A stretch of 64,000 nt of DNA from Heterocephalus glaber (lineage: Eukaryota > Chordata > Mammalia > Rodentia > Bathyergidae). The notes under the pieces were generated by a model. That model made no database searches, was not told the origin of the DNA, and saw nothing but the letters and a program-made list of their open reading frames with translations. Below, piece after piece: positions 13,001 through 28,000 of this stretch (positions within the stretch are counted from its first letter, which is position 1; each line of letters opens with the position of its first letter). The position numbers were made by a program, and so were the translations under genes. The stretch is taken from assembly GCF_000247695.1 (NCBI RefSeq), contig NW_004624747.1:7990759-8054758 (forward strand), written 5' to 3'.

Positions 13001-16000
13001 TGGTTTGACTGGGGCTTTGCAAACAAAGAATACTTTCAACATATATTTATAGTTTAATAAATAATAATAAAATGAACCAATGACCAAATTAAAAAGAGAA
13101 TATTGATAGCAACCCTGGTGCTCCTCCCAAATTGCAAGCCTTTTGTTGACACCCCCTCACCCTGCCCCAGATAGTTTTGTCCTTTATTTCTTCTGTTACT
13201 GTTCGTTTTCTATTAGGTCGTGGAAATAGCCAGCCACACCAATGTGTTTCTTTGCTGTTGTTGTTGTTCTGAGACAGGGTCTTGCTATGTAGTTCAGGCT
13301 GCCTTGAACACACTATGTAGCTAAAGCTGCCCTTGAACTCATGGTGATCCTCCTGCATCAACTTCTTGAGTGCTGAGATTACAGGTATGCACCACTATGC
13401 CTAGTATGAGTCTGTTTCTTAGTGACACCATCCCATGATTATAACTTCCATTTATTTGAACTGTCAGTATTTGCAGGCATTATGCATTATTCTCAATTCT
13501 TGCAACAATCTTGTACAGTTGGTGTCACTGTCTCCATTTATAGATGAGAAGCAGATTTAAGAGGCTAAGTGATTTTCTGAGTCACAGTGTTATAAACGGC
13601 ATGTGTGAGGCCACTTGGAGACAGGCTTTGTGAGAAAAAAGGTTTATTCCGGTCCAGGTGTGAATAGAAACTGAAATTGGGGGCAGATATCAGCAGTTAG
13701 CTGGGAAGAGCTGAATTTATTACATCTATGTGTGGATGGGCTGACATTAAGAGAGATACCAGCAGCTAGCTGAGAGAAGAGAGAGATATTACCAGTTAGC
13801 TGAGAAGGGAATTAGACTTATATAGGACTTCAAAAGGGAGCATGATCATAAGGAATGCTTATGATTGAGGGTCCAAAGATGGTCATCACAGGTGTACAGA
13901 TAATCACTGGACTTTCAGGGAGATTGTGTATTCCGCCCTAAATTTTCTTTATGGCCATCTGTCCTAGTACCCTGTTGTTTTCAGAAAGTGGTCTGTTTGC
14001 TTGTGAAGGTCTCATTCAAGCATGATGGTAAGTCATTGGTAGAACCTAGATCTTTACATCTACGCACATGTTTTTGTGGGGGGATTTTTGGTACTGGGCA
14101 TTGAACTCAGGACCTTGTGCTTGCAAGGCAGGCGCAGCACCACTGAGCTAAATCCCCGGCCCTGCAAATGTTCTTAATCACTGTCCCTACCACACTATGT
14201 TCAAGTGTGAGAATTTGGACTGCCCTTAATATTTATCCACACATTCGTTTGTTAGTTAGAGAAAGTCCTTTTTTGTGTTAAAGTCCCGCTTAAGTGCTGC
14301 TTTACAGGGAAACTCAAAGATAGTAACAGCATTTGTTGTCTCATGGGGAAAATAGACACGATAAAGAATTTTAACAATATGGTTTAGCAAAAAGTGCGGT
14401 CGTGAAGATTTGTGTCAAATTCCGTGAGAGCCACTATGGAGATTCAGGCAAGGAGGTAATGTTTGAGTTGAATATAAACCTTAGAGATGACAAGTTCTCC
14501 TGGCAAAGAGGTTGGGAACAGAATTTCAGTTGGAAGGAGCAGTGTTTACACAGGTTTACAGATAAGGAAAAGTATTCAAGAGCCTGTGGAGAGGTGCTGG
14601 GTATGGCTGGCTGGTGAGAGAATCAATGCACACTGGGGACTGACTTATAAGGCCCTTGTGTACAGTGCTGAAGACACTGGGCTTTACCCTAATGGTATTG
14701 GGGAGCCTCTGGATGTGTTCATGAAGAGGAGCAGTGCAGTGAGATGTGTGCTGTAGAAAGAACATTTCTGCCTTAGAGAAGAGAGGCCTCCTCAGGAAGA
14801 CAAGTTCTTGTGTAGAGTCATACTTACCAGTCTGTGAGGGACAAGTCTTGCGAACTGCAGGGACAGAGAACAACAGGAGATAGAGACAGGACAGGTTTAG
14901 GAGGAGAGCAGATGGGCTGGGTGTCTGAGTGGATTAGAGAGAGTGGGAGAAAAATGGTTTTGAAAATAACTCAGGTTTTTAGCTCAAACATCTGACTGGA
15001 ACATGATAGCAAAATGCAGAGAAGGATCAAGTTATGCTTGCGATATGGTGACTTTGAAATGTTAACTAAAATTGGTGGCAACTTAATCTCAGGTACTTGT
15101 CACTTCTCATCAAATGGGCATCCTAGGGAAGAAAGACAAGGCCATCTGTTTGGTAGGAACTCACAATAGTTCCCCTTTTCCCACTGCTTCCTTGTGTCAC
15201 CACAAGGAAACAGGAGATCAGCCCACCTGGCAGGCCTGTTACTTCTACAGCCATGAGCCTTCATGTGGGTCTTGGAGAAATGGTGTAGGAGTAGAACCAT
15301 GTGAAGACCAGAGGCCTTAACCTCCTGCAGATGTGTCACTGTGTACAGAAGAAATTGCCCAGCGTGAAGTGGGAGAACGGCACCAGCAGCACAGCCTGCT
15401 GGTAAGAGCCCTGCAGTCTCACTCGGTTTTGCTCCTCAGCCTTGATTGCATCTGTATTGAGGGATCCTCTCCTGTACTGCCTCATAGTATACAGCCACTT
15501 CTGAGTTAAGTTCAGGCACAAATCCCTCTTTTCATTGTGAATATCCCTGATTGCATTGTGGATCAGATAAATTAATGGTGTGGGGTCAGAGGGATTTGGA
15601 GCTTAGAGATAATCTAATCCTGGGGGTTTCTACATGGTGGGACCCCTTTTTAATGGTGGAGCCTAATTTGTAACAGAGCTCAAAGACACAATGCTGAGCT
15701 TGAATCAAGGTCTGGGGAGCAAGTTCTGGTTCTGCTGGCACCTCTCCCCAACCCTTACCATATATCTTTAAAGTCTTTGAGAGGCCTCTTTGATTCCACA
15801 GAACACAGAATGAAAACCTCTAACCTTCTAACCTCTTCACTTTTGTCTCAGAAAACTGAAGCCCAGGTGCAGGGCAGTGGGGGCAAATGGGCTTTGCTTA
15901 GGTCATATATGAGGCATTATTGATGGAGCTTGGAGGCAGTGGCCCACCCCAAGCGCCTCATCCCCAGGGATTCCTTTTATTCCACTCTAGCCAAACTGCA

Positions 16001-19000
16001 TTTATAATTACAAAAATGTATGCAGTTACTTTTACATGGTAAAAAACAAAAGCAAAACCTGGCTGGGGATTTAGCTCAGTGGCGCTGTGCCTGCCTTGCA
16101 AGCACAAGGTCCTCAGTTCGATCCCTGATACCAAAAAAAAAGCAAAACCTACCATAGGCAAAATGAATGCCTGCACTTTTTTTTTGAGAGGCAATAATTG
16201 ATGTTTGATCTCTGTCTGTAGACTTGTCATCTAGGTCATGGGATCCTCTTGGTCAGAGGTGAGGGTGTGTTTGTTCTTGTGCAGTACTATGAACCATGGG
16301 GATTGGTTTAGCCAGTATTAGTGAGTGCCTACTTGTATTATGCTCCTGGTTAAATCCCAGAGCAAAGAAACTCGGGAAGATTGGAGTGGCCCTGAGCTTT
16401 TCACCCTCTGATTTCAGACAGTGTTTTCCTTTGCCTGTACTTGCTTCTGTAAACACTACTGACTCTGTATAATCACTTGTGTTCTTTACATAGAATTTTT
16501 GCTTTAGAGCCCTAAAAGACAATGTGACCCAAGTCCATCTCAAGCAAATAAGAAAGAATCTCGCACACCGGCAGCATGACATGATGGTGAGGGTTATCTT
16601 CTATTTCCCAGGACCTCTTCTGATGGTCATTCTGTTTTTGTAACCTCTGTGCTCAGAGATTTGTCCAGATTTTAGACCCCAAAATTTTAATGCTCATTTT
16701 CTTTGGTAATCTGTACCTGCTAACAGAAAACTTGTTTTTGCCTTGTTATTTAATCCCATTTTTAATCTGTTTGCTAAGAAAATTAATAGTTGATGCAGAG
16801 ACCAGGAACGTGGATTTTAACTGTAAGGTAGGGGATTTGGTAATACAGATACATTCAGTGCTGTGTTATAGGAGGCTGTGTTTGTTTCCATTGTAACTAT
16901 TTGCTTCAGTAGTTGGTATACCTGAAGTCAAAAGGCTTCTCTTGCTGGGCATGGTGGCGCATGCCTGTGATCCCAGCACTCAGGAGGCTGAGGCAGGAGG
17001 ATCGCCACGAGTTTGAGGCCAGCCTGAACTACAGAGGGAGACCCTGTCTCAAAAATATTAAGAAAAAAAGAAAAAAGCTTCTCTGTAAATTTTGTTTCTG
17101 AGCGTAGGACGGTGGACTTTGTTGTTGTTTTATGGAAATATTCAAACATACGGAACACAGAATATATACTCATGACCTAGATTCAACATTTATTAATATT
17201 TACTATATCTGCTTTAGTTTTTCCCATGAATAGTTCTAAGGAAATTATAAGCATCATGATGCTTTGCATGTAAACATTTTACTAAGCATCACCCCCAAAG
17301 TAAGGCTAGTTTCTTATATAACTACAATATCATTATTGTCCCCAGCAAAATAAAAAGCAATTCTTTAATATTATCCAATATCCAGTCCATATTTAAATTC
17401 CCACACTTGTCCTCAAAATTTTTTTTTATAAAAACCGGGATGGGTGTGGATTTAGCTCAGTGGTCCCACTTCCTGCCTCAAAAGAGCAAGGTCTGGAGTT
17501 CGATCCCTGGTACCAAAAAAAAAAAAAATTAAAAATTAAAAAATATAAAAATCAGGATTTGGGCAGGGTTCCGAGTTCAATCCCCAGTACAAAAAATGAA
17601 TAAAAACCAAGGTTTAATTAAAGATTGTTCATTATATTTGGTCATTATGCCTCCTAAAGCTTTTAATTTAGAGCAATTTATCCCCAACCCCTACTATTTT
17701 TACACATTTACTTTTTTTTTTTGGTACTCGAACTCAGGACCTTGCGCTTGCAAGGAAGGCAGCAGAACCACTGAGCTAAATCCCTGGCCCTATATTTTTT
17801 AATTGTGGCAGAATACACATACCGCAAATTTTATCACCATACAGTGAAACATACAGGTGAGTGGTTTTAAATACATTCACATTGTTGTGCAACCATGACC
17901 ATTATCCATCTCTAGAACTCTTTTCATCTTGCCAAACTGCCACTATACCCATTAAACACTAACTCCCCGTTGTCTTTCTCCCAGCCCCTGACTATCACTG
18001 TTCTTTCTGTTTCTATGAAGTTCACCACTCCAGAGGCCTCGTAAGTGGAACTATTTGTCCTCTTGTGACTGGCTTAGTTAGCGTAATGTACGCTTTTTCT
18101 TAAAAATGACTTTGGCTTTTTGAAATGGACCTGTTATTTTGTATAATGTTCCTTCTTAATTTATATGTTTCTTTTTGATGTCGTCTAATTTTCCTTTATT
18201 CTATGTAGTCATTCCTGTAAGGTAGGAGTTATATCTAAGGACTTGATTAATTTAAACATTTTTGACAAGACTACTTCCTAGGGTGGCAGTATGTGGTAAG
18301 AATAGTTTTCATTTCTAAAATGACTTTTTTTTTTGGTTTTTTTGAGACAGAGTCTTGCTGTGTAGTTCAGGCTGGCCTCAAACTCACTGTGTAGCCCAGG
18401 CTCTCCCAAGTGTTGGGATTACAGGCATGCGTCACCGTGCCCAGCTCCAAAATGACTTGAAAATGGCATTTTCTTCAGTGAGACTCAGATTAGGAATAGT
18501 TATTAATCCAGATTTCCATAGATTGGAAGAATCATCTCTTTGTCTTTTATGATAGCTCAAATAGATGCAGAACTCAGACATAATTATTTTGCAAGCCCAA
18601 GTATGCCAGGTGTTCCAGACAGAGGTAGTATCTACTTTGGGGGAGTTCACAGTCTCTTAGAGTAAAAATTCACTAATAGGTTAAGAGCAGTCATTCTGTG
18701 TTTCACCTTAGTAAATTTCCATTTTATTTTGTTTTGTTTCAGTTGCTACATAGATTCTGGAACATCTGGCAGTCTCGGATTGAGCAGAGGGCAGAAAAAG
18801 AGCAGCTCCCCTCACTGAATATAGCCTGGGCCCACTACAGGTAGGACTCCAGCCTTAGCCTCAGCCTCTCCTAGGATATTTTGTGATTCTGACTTCACAT
18901 TTTTTTTTTGGTACTGAGGATTGAACTCGGGACCTTGTGCTTTTGAGGCAGGCACCAGAACCACTAAGCTAAATCTCCAGCCCAATTAGTTGTTTTTTTG

Positions 19001-22000
19001 GTTTTTGGGGGGGTTTTTTTGGTACCGGATCGAACTTGGGACCTTGTGCTTTCCAGGCAGGCAGCAGAACCACTGAGATAAATCCCCAGCCCCTGACTTA
19101 CATTTTCCCAGAATGATCACTTACCATGCCACAAGTTAGTGCCATAGATTCAGAAAGGCCTTTTAAAGGGAGAGATCTTACTATAAATATGTGGTTCTTA
19201 GATTACATTTTGCTTTTGGCTGATCAGATGGGAGATAGAATGAGGATGTTTGTACTGGGTCTTGCCATTGTTCTTCAGATGTTGTGATGTTCATATTTTA
19301 GAATTTATGCTTTACTAATGTGAAAGGGTCAGGCCAGATGGGTATTTGTGCCTCAGTCTTGAAGGGAACAAGGAGTGTTCTCGGTTTTTTTAGAGCTCAA
19401 CATTTGGTTAAATAAAAGTACTACATGTCTTTGGAAAAAATTCAGAATATATAGAAAGAAGGATAAAATGAAAATGAAAGTTGCCTGCTCCCCTCTCTAT
19501 AGTTCCATAGTCTAATTCTTTTAATGTAACCACTATTAACTTTCTTGCCACTAAAAATATCCTTTACCTCCCACCCTTTTCTTTCCTTCTCATTAATTTA
19601 CATAGTTATAAGTCCAATTTTGGAGCATTTGAAACAATTTTTTAATTAATCAATTATTCATTTTTGGTGCAGGAGATCAAACCCAGGGCCACCACATACT
19701 AAACAGGTACTTAACCTCTGAATGTTCCAGCCCTTGGAGCATTAAAAAATGAGAATCCTAATATTTAAATCATTCAACTCAGAGTTTGTCAAAGTATAGC
19801 ATTATTCTAAATATTGGTTTATAAAACTGAGTGTGACTCTCATTCTCAGTATTACTACATTAAAAGGAGCATGTCACAGGCCCAGATAGTCCCACATAAG
19901 CTCCAGAGTTTGCCCATAAAATCAGCAAGTTCAGGATCTCTGGGGTATTTCATACATATTTTCTAAGTTCCAGAAATACTGTGCCTCGTGGTCTAGTTAA
20001 ATTTATAAGTTACTTACAAAGTTATCAAGGACTGGGAATGTGACTTAGAGGCAGAGCACTTGCCTAGCATGTACAAGTCCCTGGGTTCAATCGCAAGCAT
20101 TGCAAAGAAAGAAAAAGAAGAAAATTGTCAAAATGTTTAAGCAAGCCAGAGTCCAAAATCAGGAGCTGACAGGTTTCATGTTAGGTATCAGGTTCTTATT
20201 TTCCTGTCTCCTAGAACGAAATAGTAAGCTCCTGGGGTGACTTTAACTCACAAGAAGTAACTGTATACAGATTTACCTGCCTTAAAAACAAACAAAAATT
20301 AAAAAATCTGAAACCTGAAGGTGCAGATGGGGAGTACTTTGATGCTCTGTGTTTTATTTCAGGATAACAGTGCTATGCAAGTGTATCAAATTGTGGTTAC
20401 ATTATACTCAGAAGAGAAGATACAAGCAGGTATGGAGGACTTTAAAGCAGATAGCTATACTGCCTTACAGTCTTGAATTGGCTTGGAAAAGGCCTATGCC
20501 AAGAGATCCTGCTCTTCTAGTTTGGAAGAAAGAATGTTGTAAAAAGCTCACATGTATTTCTTTCAGGCCCTGCTTTTGTTGTCAAAAACTGCACAATTCT
20601 TATTCCTTCATCTGCTGGGAAAATGAGGGAAAGCAACGAGTTCTTACCAACCATTCACATACATTTATTTATTTATTTATTTATTTATATCTCCCAGTGC
20701 TAGCAATGAAATCCAGGGGCACGCTTACCACTGAGCTGTATTCCTAGCCTGCTCATTCATTCATTCTTTTTTTTTTTGTACCAGGGATGGAACTCAGGAT
20801 CTTGTGCTTATGAGGCAGGCATGACGCCATCGAGCTAAATCCCCAGCCCCTCATTCATTCATTTTGAGGCAGGATATCAGTATGTAGTTCAGGCTAGCCT
20901 CAAACTTACTGTGTAGCCCAGGGTGGCCTCAAACTTGCAGTCCTCCCTACTGCTGAGATTATAGATATGCACCACTAATCTGGATAGCTGCTCACATCTG
21001 GAGTTGGATTAATTTATTATATGAGTTAGCAAGCCTGTCACCCACTGGGTCCTTCTAAAGATATGGGGAAATATACAGAGAAGCATTAATACTGTATCCT
21101 AGTGCTAAACCGTGTTGGACACAGGTGCACCACTGGGTGGAGGAGGTGGAGATCAGGATGACAAATCAGTAAAAGATTGAGAAGGCTAAATTGAGTTCTA
21201 TTTAAGAAGTACTGTACTTTTTCCACAAATGTTATCCTTCAGACTGATAAACACTGAGGACACAACTGTGATACACAGGCAGAATTCCTGCTCTCACAGA
21301 CTTATAAGTAGCATAAGGATGACAGATACATACGATCTTGCAGGCTGGATCTAATGATTGGAAGTAGCTGAACTAAGATGTGGATGATGTCAAATGCTGA
21401 ACTAAGAAGGATTTCAAGGTCATATTCAGACCAGGGAGATGTTTGTGCAATTGATGATGTCTGCATGAAAAATGCCCCTCTTTGGCCACCCATGGCAGTG
21501 AATCAGAGGAAAACAAACCAAACTCCTCCCAGTTGTTTTTGTGCTGGCCTCCCCAATCTCATCTCCATCTGCTGCTAGAATCTAACACATGAATCTAAAG
21601 ATTTTGGTTGGCTCCCTGTAGTTTTTGGATAGAATGCAATTTTTGTTTGTTTGTTTGTTTTGTTTTGTTTTTTGAGTCAGGGTCTCCCTTTGTAGTTCAG
21701 GCTGGCCCTGAACTCACTGTGTAGCCCAGGCTGGCCTTGAACTTGGAGAGATCTATCCTCCTGCCTCAGCCTCCCGAGTGCTGGGATCACAGGCATGCGT
21801 GTGCTACCACGCCCTGGCTGGAGAATGCAAATTTTAGCAAGGCACACAAAGATCCTCTAGGATCTGGTTGCTATTTCTCTACCCTTCCTTCCTTGTTAGC
21901 ACCCTTTTCTGTAACTGCACTGGCAGTTAGGCTGCCAGCTGTTCCTGAATGTTCTGCTTATACTCCTCCTCCTCACTGTACCTGCGGTTCTCTGTGCCTC

Positions 22001-25000
22001 ACTACCCTTGAAGCTCAGATGCTCCTTCAGCCCTCAGCCTACTCTCACCTGTGTAGTTCATCAGCACATTCATCACACAGTTGTCTGCTGGCCTCTTTCT
22101 TCCACCAGCCTGGAACTCCTTGTGAGTACAGCCTGTTTTTCTTCTTAGTCCAGCACAGTACTTGGCATAGAACATGTGCTGACTAATATATGGATGAATG
22201 AACAAATTCACTGACATTGATCTTGTCGGAGTTTTTTTGAAAGATTTTTGTTGTGGGAGTTTATGTGGCTTGGCGTTGGCTTGTTTTGTGTCACTTTTGC
22301 CTTCCACACCTAGAAAATGCTTAGAGTCACTGCATTGACATCCCTTTCAATTATGTGGCTGTTTTAGAAAGGACATTGTTATTTGTTCTCTTGAATTAAT
22401 TTAATGCTAGTTCAGTAGAGTGTTGGGAGGCCTTTTAGCAAAAGACTGAGTGCCAGGATGGAAAATTTGTGTTTATTCTGGTGGAAGGCAGAAGACCTCT
22501 TTTATTTCTTTCAGGAAAAGAGAGCTCTCCTTGACCCTGGGACTTACCATATTTGAAAAGTCAAGGGTAAGGGTTCTCTCACATAGTGCTCCAGCTTGGT
22601 CAGCTTTTGAAGGTGAAGTAAGTTTAAAGAATAATAAGAGCACTGCTTGGCTATTTGCTTTTTAAAAAACCTTTAACAATCTGAATGCCACCTCTTGGTG
22701 TAAACATCCCATGCACACATCGGTTCTTTCTGATTTAGGAAAATATAAAAATATTTATTGTAGGTTTTTTCTTATTAAAAAGTGATGGGGGCTGGGGATT
22801 TAGCTCAGTGATTCCGGCACCTGCCGCGCAAGCGCAGGGTCCCGAATTCGATCCCTGGTACCAAAAACAAAACAAAAAAAAGTAATAGGTACACGTACTA
22901 ATTTCCCACGAGGAATATAAACATTATATACTACATACATGTACTAATAAACTTTAAAAAAAAATAATAGATGCAGAATGGCAAAATGTTTGCTAACTTT
23001 TGAGGTTGGCGGTATTGATTAGACTGTTGCTTCTACTTTTGTTTACATTCAAAAATGCCTGTAATAGGGCTGGAGATTTAGCTCAGTGGCACCTTGCCTG
23101 CCTTGCAGGCACAAGGTCCTGAGCTTGATCCCCAGTACTGAAAAAAAAATGCCCATAATAGAAAAACAAGATACAGACATAGAAAAATTTGAAAGTGCAG
23201 AAAGGCATAAAAAGGAGTGGAAAAAAGATACTTATAACCTTGCCTTTTAAGAAGAGATTTGGTTGTCAAGCCTGTATCTTCCTCTGTGTTGAAGTGCTTG
23301 TACCCATATATTCACATACATGCATATGCACACTATTTCAGTTATTTGTTGCTGTGTTAAAAATCATCCCAAACTCTGTCATAAAACAACAACCATGATA
23401 CTCTGTTTAAGGATTCTGTTGCTCAAAAATTAAGACAAGACATAGTGGGAAGCTGGACATAGTAACCCACACCTGTAATCCCAGCTACTTGGGAGGCTGA
23501 GGCAGGAAGATTGCAAGTTTGAGGCCAGCCTGGGCAATTTAGCAAGACCCTGTCTTAAAATGAAAATGCCTGCAGCTGTAAAGTGGTAGAGCACTTGGCC
23601 TAGCATGTATAAGGACCTGGGTTTAATCCCTAGTACTGGGATATGGGGAAAGCCAGGTGTGGTGGTACACACCTGTAATCCCAGCTACTCAAGAGGCTAA
23701 GTCAGGAAAATGGGAAGTTTGAGGCCTACCTGGACTACATAGTGAGAACTAGTCTCAAAGTTGAAGAGGGCTGGGGATGTAGCTCATGGCTCCTGGTTCA
23801 ATCTTCAGTACTGAGAAAACAAAATTGGAAATTGGGAAGTGGATCTGGGTGGGACTGCGACTGCTTTGACCAAGAAACCATGGTCAGAGTGACACTAGAT
23901 GCTTGCCAAGACCATATGAAGGGCCATATACCTGCTTTGTCTACTGGAGCAGTCACTTCTAAAGCCCTGATATCTGACTACCCCAAGGCCACTATGCTGT
24001 GAGGTAGTGCACATCTCATGGTAGTATCATATATAAACTCTCTGGTTAACACTCCGAGTTCAGTGCAGTCTTTCCAAGCCAGGAACCGGACATGCATGGA
24101 AATGCTTCTGCATGATTCCAAACCTTTGCCATTAGAATCTTCACAGCCGAGGCCCCAGGATTCCTGGAGCAGACACTAGCCATCCCTACTATGTCTTTTT
24201 CTTCAAGGGATTGAATCCAGAGCCTTTGGACTAAGCTACATCCTCAGGCCCCTTTTTTTGGTGTTTTTGAGATAGGGTCTTGCTGTGTAGTTCAGGCTGG
24301 CCTCAAACTTGTTGTGATCCTCCTGCTTCAGCCTACCAAGGTGCTGGGATTACAGACATATCCTCATCCCTGGCCTACAGCCATGTTTTGTTTTGTTTTT
24401 TCCTTTTTTTTGGTACCGGAGGATCAAACTCTGGGGAACTTGCACTTTCGAGGCAGGCGCCGGAACCACTGAGCTAAATCCCCGGCCCTACAACCATGTT
24501 TTAAAACATGGCCTTAAACAAGCCTTTCAAGGCTCCTTCTCATGTGCATGTATGATTTCCTCCCTAGTTTTTTAAATCATGGAGGTATATCTATTTGTGG
24601 GTCATTTGTCTTTTTACTGATAAATTAATAAAATAGTAGCCTTTCATAATTGCATAAAAAGTTAAAGAATCTATATGACAAATAAATACTACAAACACAC
24701 ATGACAAAAGACAAAGTTTTTAAGGTTCAAAAACTCATATCAATCATTGAATTAAATACTGACAATCAGATAAAATAGCCAATGGGTATGAACACTTCTA
24801 AGCAATAAGGAAAACATTTAGGTACACATGTGTGTGCATATGTATTTATCTAACTATATACGAAGAGATGGTCACATATAATTAAGGTCACAGGTAATTA
24901 AGGAAGTGAATAATTTTTGTCTTTCATTTTTACCTAGTATATTGACCAAAATGAAACCAAATGATTTTTATCTTTTTATCAATTTCATTGTACAGGAAGC

Positions 25001-28000
25001 GATCCTCCCTCATGAGTGTGACCCTAAAAGGTGGTTTGGTGAAAAATAAAATAAAAGCAGTGCACAAAAGCCATTTATTATTTTACTTTAGCTGCTGCAG
25101 GCCAGAGCAGATGGTCATTTCCAGCAGAGAACCCTGCCCGCTGCTCTCCACACATGGAGTAGACTCTGGCGATGGCACCAGCAGGAAAGTGTCCTCAGTG
25201 CAAGAGCAGCGTGTTTTCACAGGTATGCTGTGCGGTTCCTGTCTACAGTGGGGCAGGTGTCTCTGGTCCAACTCTGCCAGCCATGCAGCCCATTTGTTCA
25301 CTTCTCAGCCTCCCATCCCTCCAGCCTCTGGTTCTTCCTGGGTTTTCAATAATGTGGGCCTATTTACTGGATCCCCCTGCAGTGGGTTCCAGTCTCCTGC
25401 TCAGTGCTGTGGCGCAAGGCAAGAAGAAAGACACAGACGGAGTTAAAGAGACAGATTCCAGGACCTGGGATGTCCAGTGCTTGTGCAGTCAGAGGCATGA
25501 GCAAGCAAATGCCTTGAACACCCAGAGCTGTCAATATTTATTGGTGACATCATAGCTAGATTGAGGTAAAGGGGCTACATGGAGTTGCTATGAATACGTT
25601 GCTGGTGCAGGCAAGGCTTGTAAAGGAAGAGACAAAGCATTGTTGAATTAGGAACAGAACAGACAAAATATAGGTTGTGGTTAATAATTAACCTTCTTTT
25701 TAGTAAAGAAGGTTTTAACTCTGGGAACAGAATTTGGGTGCAAGTCACTCTGACCTTGGCACATAGGCTTTGGCCAGACTCACTTCTATAAACAAGCCAA
25801 TTGTGGAGTTAACTCTTTACAGCCTGCAGTGTTTGCAGGCTGCTTTGGGCATAATCAATGGGGTGATCCTCCACACTATTGATTTCATCTAACAGGAAAA
25901 AACAGTTGTTTCCTGTGGGAAAACTTTTGTCCATCTTTATTGCAGATGCTTGGCAAATAGCTTGTGTTTTATACCCGTCCTCATTTCATAAGGATGAAAA
26001 CTCCGTTACATCCGTTAGCTTTCTGGATCAGCACAGTAGGACCTGGCCTGGCCTTGGCAGGAATTCTTGAGTGTGATTTCCCTGAAATGTTTAGTTGCTG
26101 TTCCAAGACAGCCATTTTGTACTCTTAAAATTATAGTCATCAACTAAATTAGAAAAACCTAGGAACTGCCCTACATCCTTTTAGCCCCATAGGACCACAG
26201 TTGCCCATAGTGGGTCCTTATTACATGTTGGCGGAACATAATAAAGAAATTGTTAATCACTAATTGTGTGTCAGCCACTGTGGGTTGGCATTATGTGATG
26301 AAAGAAATCGAATATTTAAGCTCGTTCTGCCTGTGACATAATTATCTTCATTAATAATTTCCTCCTCAGCAGTCCTAAGAGAACAGATTGAGAATGATAA
26401 ATGACCTATCCATGGTAACACAATCAGTAAGTGGCGGAGCCAGGATATAAACTCATATCTCCCATTCCAAAGTCCAGATGCTGTCTACTTGATCAAGAGA
26501 AAGATCTCTTCAATGACTTAGTAGGAGTTTAAGTTCTTTTTTTTTTTTTTTTTCCTGTGGTATCAGGGATCAAACTCAGGGTCTTGCGCTTGCCAGGCAG
26601 GCGTGACACCACTGAGCTACATGCCTGGCCGGAGTTTAAGCTCTTGTGAGAAGACAGACCCATACAATTGAAAACCAAGACTGAAACAATTGCAAACCAA
26701 TTCAAGAGAATAAATCTATGAATCCCAAATTATGTCTGGGCACAAATTCTTCTAGACCTCAGAGACAGTACAGAGGGTAGCTGGAGAACATGGAAGTATA
26801 GTAGAGGTGGCTTCCTGTGAGCCAGTAGGGTGAGGATGGAGGGCCAAATGTGTTGGACTAATCCTATAGACAGGTGATGGACAGGTGTTTGGATGGTTGC
26901 ATGGACCTAGTAAAGTGACAGTTTTGAAGGGTATCCTGAGTACAGTGTACATCAATTTAAGTTGGGAGACTGGGGGGTGGGGCATGCAATAGGAAAAATT
27001 GTGGTGATGTTGAATTTGGAAGACTCCAGATGCTGATTTGAGAAAATCACCCAGAACACTAGAACTCCTGAATATAAGTCCAAGGAGATGATTTTAAGAG
27101 ATAGTTTCAAGGAATAGAGGCTGCTGAAGACACACCTCTTATCTCTGCCCTCTTCTGCAAAAGGGCAGCTTTGCCTTTACCTGATTCCTATATTGTGGTC
27201 TGGTATAAGGTCAGTTTGAAAAATGGTTTCAGTACTTAAAACATACACATTCCTTTGTTTCTATTGCAAACAAGTAGTCAACGCTTGCTTCTGTTGCTAT
27301 TTGTATTTTGCATGATGTGGGGACAAAAGTTTTGAGAGTGCCTTCAAAGTTGCCAAGAGGAACCTCTACAAAGATTTTTGCTGGGGAGCAGGCTTGGGTA
27401 TTTTGGAACTCTCACTGGAGACAAGAGGCTGGTGACTGAATTGGAGACAGGAAGTAGCCAGGAGTCCTGAAAGATGGTGAAAAGATTTTGTTATGTTTTG
27501 GTGGTTTGAACTTTTTAGGAAACTTATTCTTTCAGATTTCCTCCTTCATGGTTTATAAGGGAGCAGAGTAATTGAGAGTCTGGTTGGGAAGGCCTGATCA
27601 CAGGCCTGAGTTCAGACCTTTGCTCTGCCACCTGGCAACTCCATGGCCTTGGGCTGGTCACTGTCTCTGCACTTCAGTTTCCTAGAATGTGGAGTAGAGA
27701 TGGTTAGTTAATAGTCCCTGTCTCATAGGTTGTCATGAAAACCAAACAAGATAATACATGTCAAATACTAGCAGGGTGCCCAGCACAAAATAGAACAATT
27801 TCCCTAACTGCTAGAATCAGTTTGATTTGTGACTTTTATGTTAAGTAAATTTTCATAGCATTGGTTTGGGGTTTAATAAAATTCCAGATAAACATTCTCT
27901 GTAATATTAGGGTATTTGCTTAATGTTTTAGGAATATAGACAGAATTATTGTGGATACTCAACTGATTATGACTAAAAATGATTTGTGAACCCTCCTTTA

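Larger units (their letters stand above)
20430..25091. other. SFI1: SFI1 intron, 4.7 kb
   Basis: Apart from the listed SINEs, 21000-21640, 21830-22780 and 23830-24250 show no recognised feature. Short open frames here lack homology. Confidence 0.7.

Noticed and set aside
24961..25446. 161-codon open frame on + across SFI1 exon 25092-25222
   Set aside because: It reads the exon in the wrong frame; the true frame gives [12 protein letters not shown].
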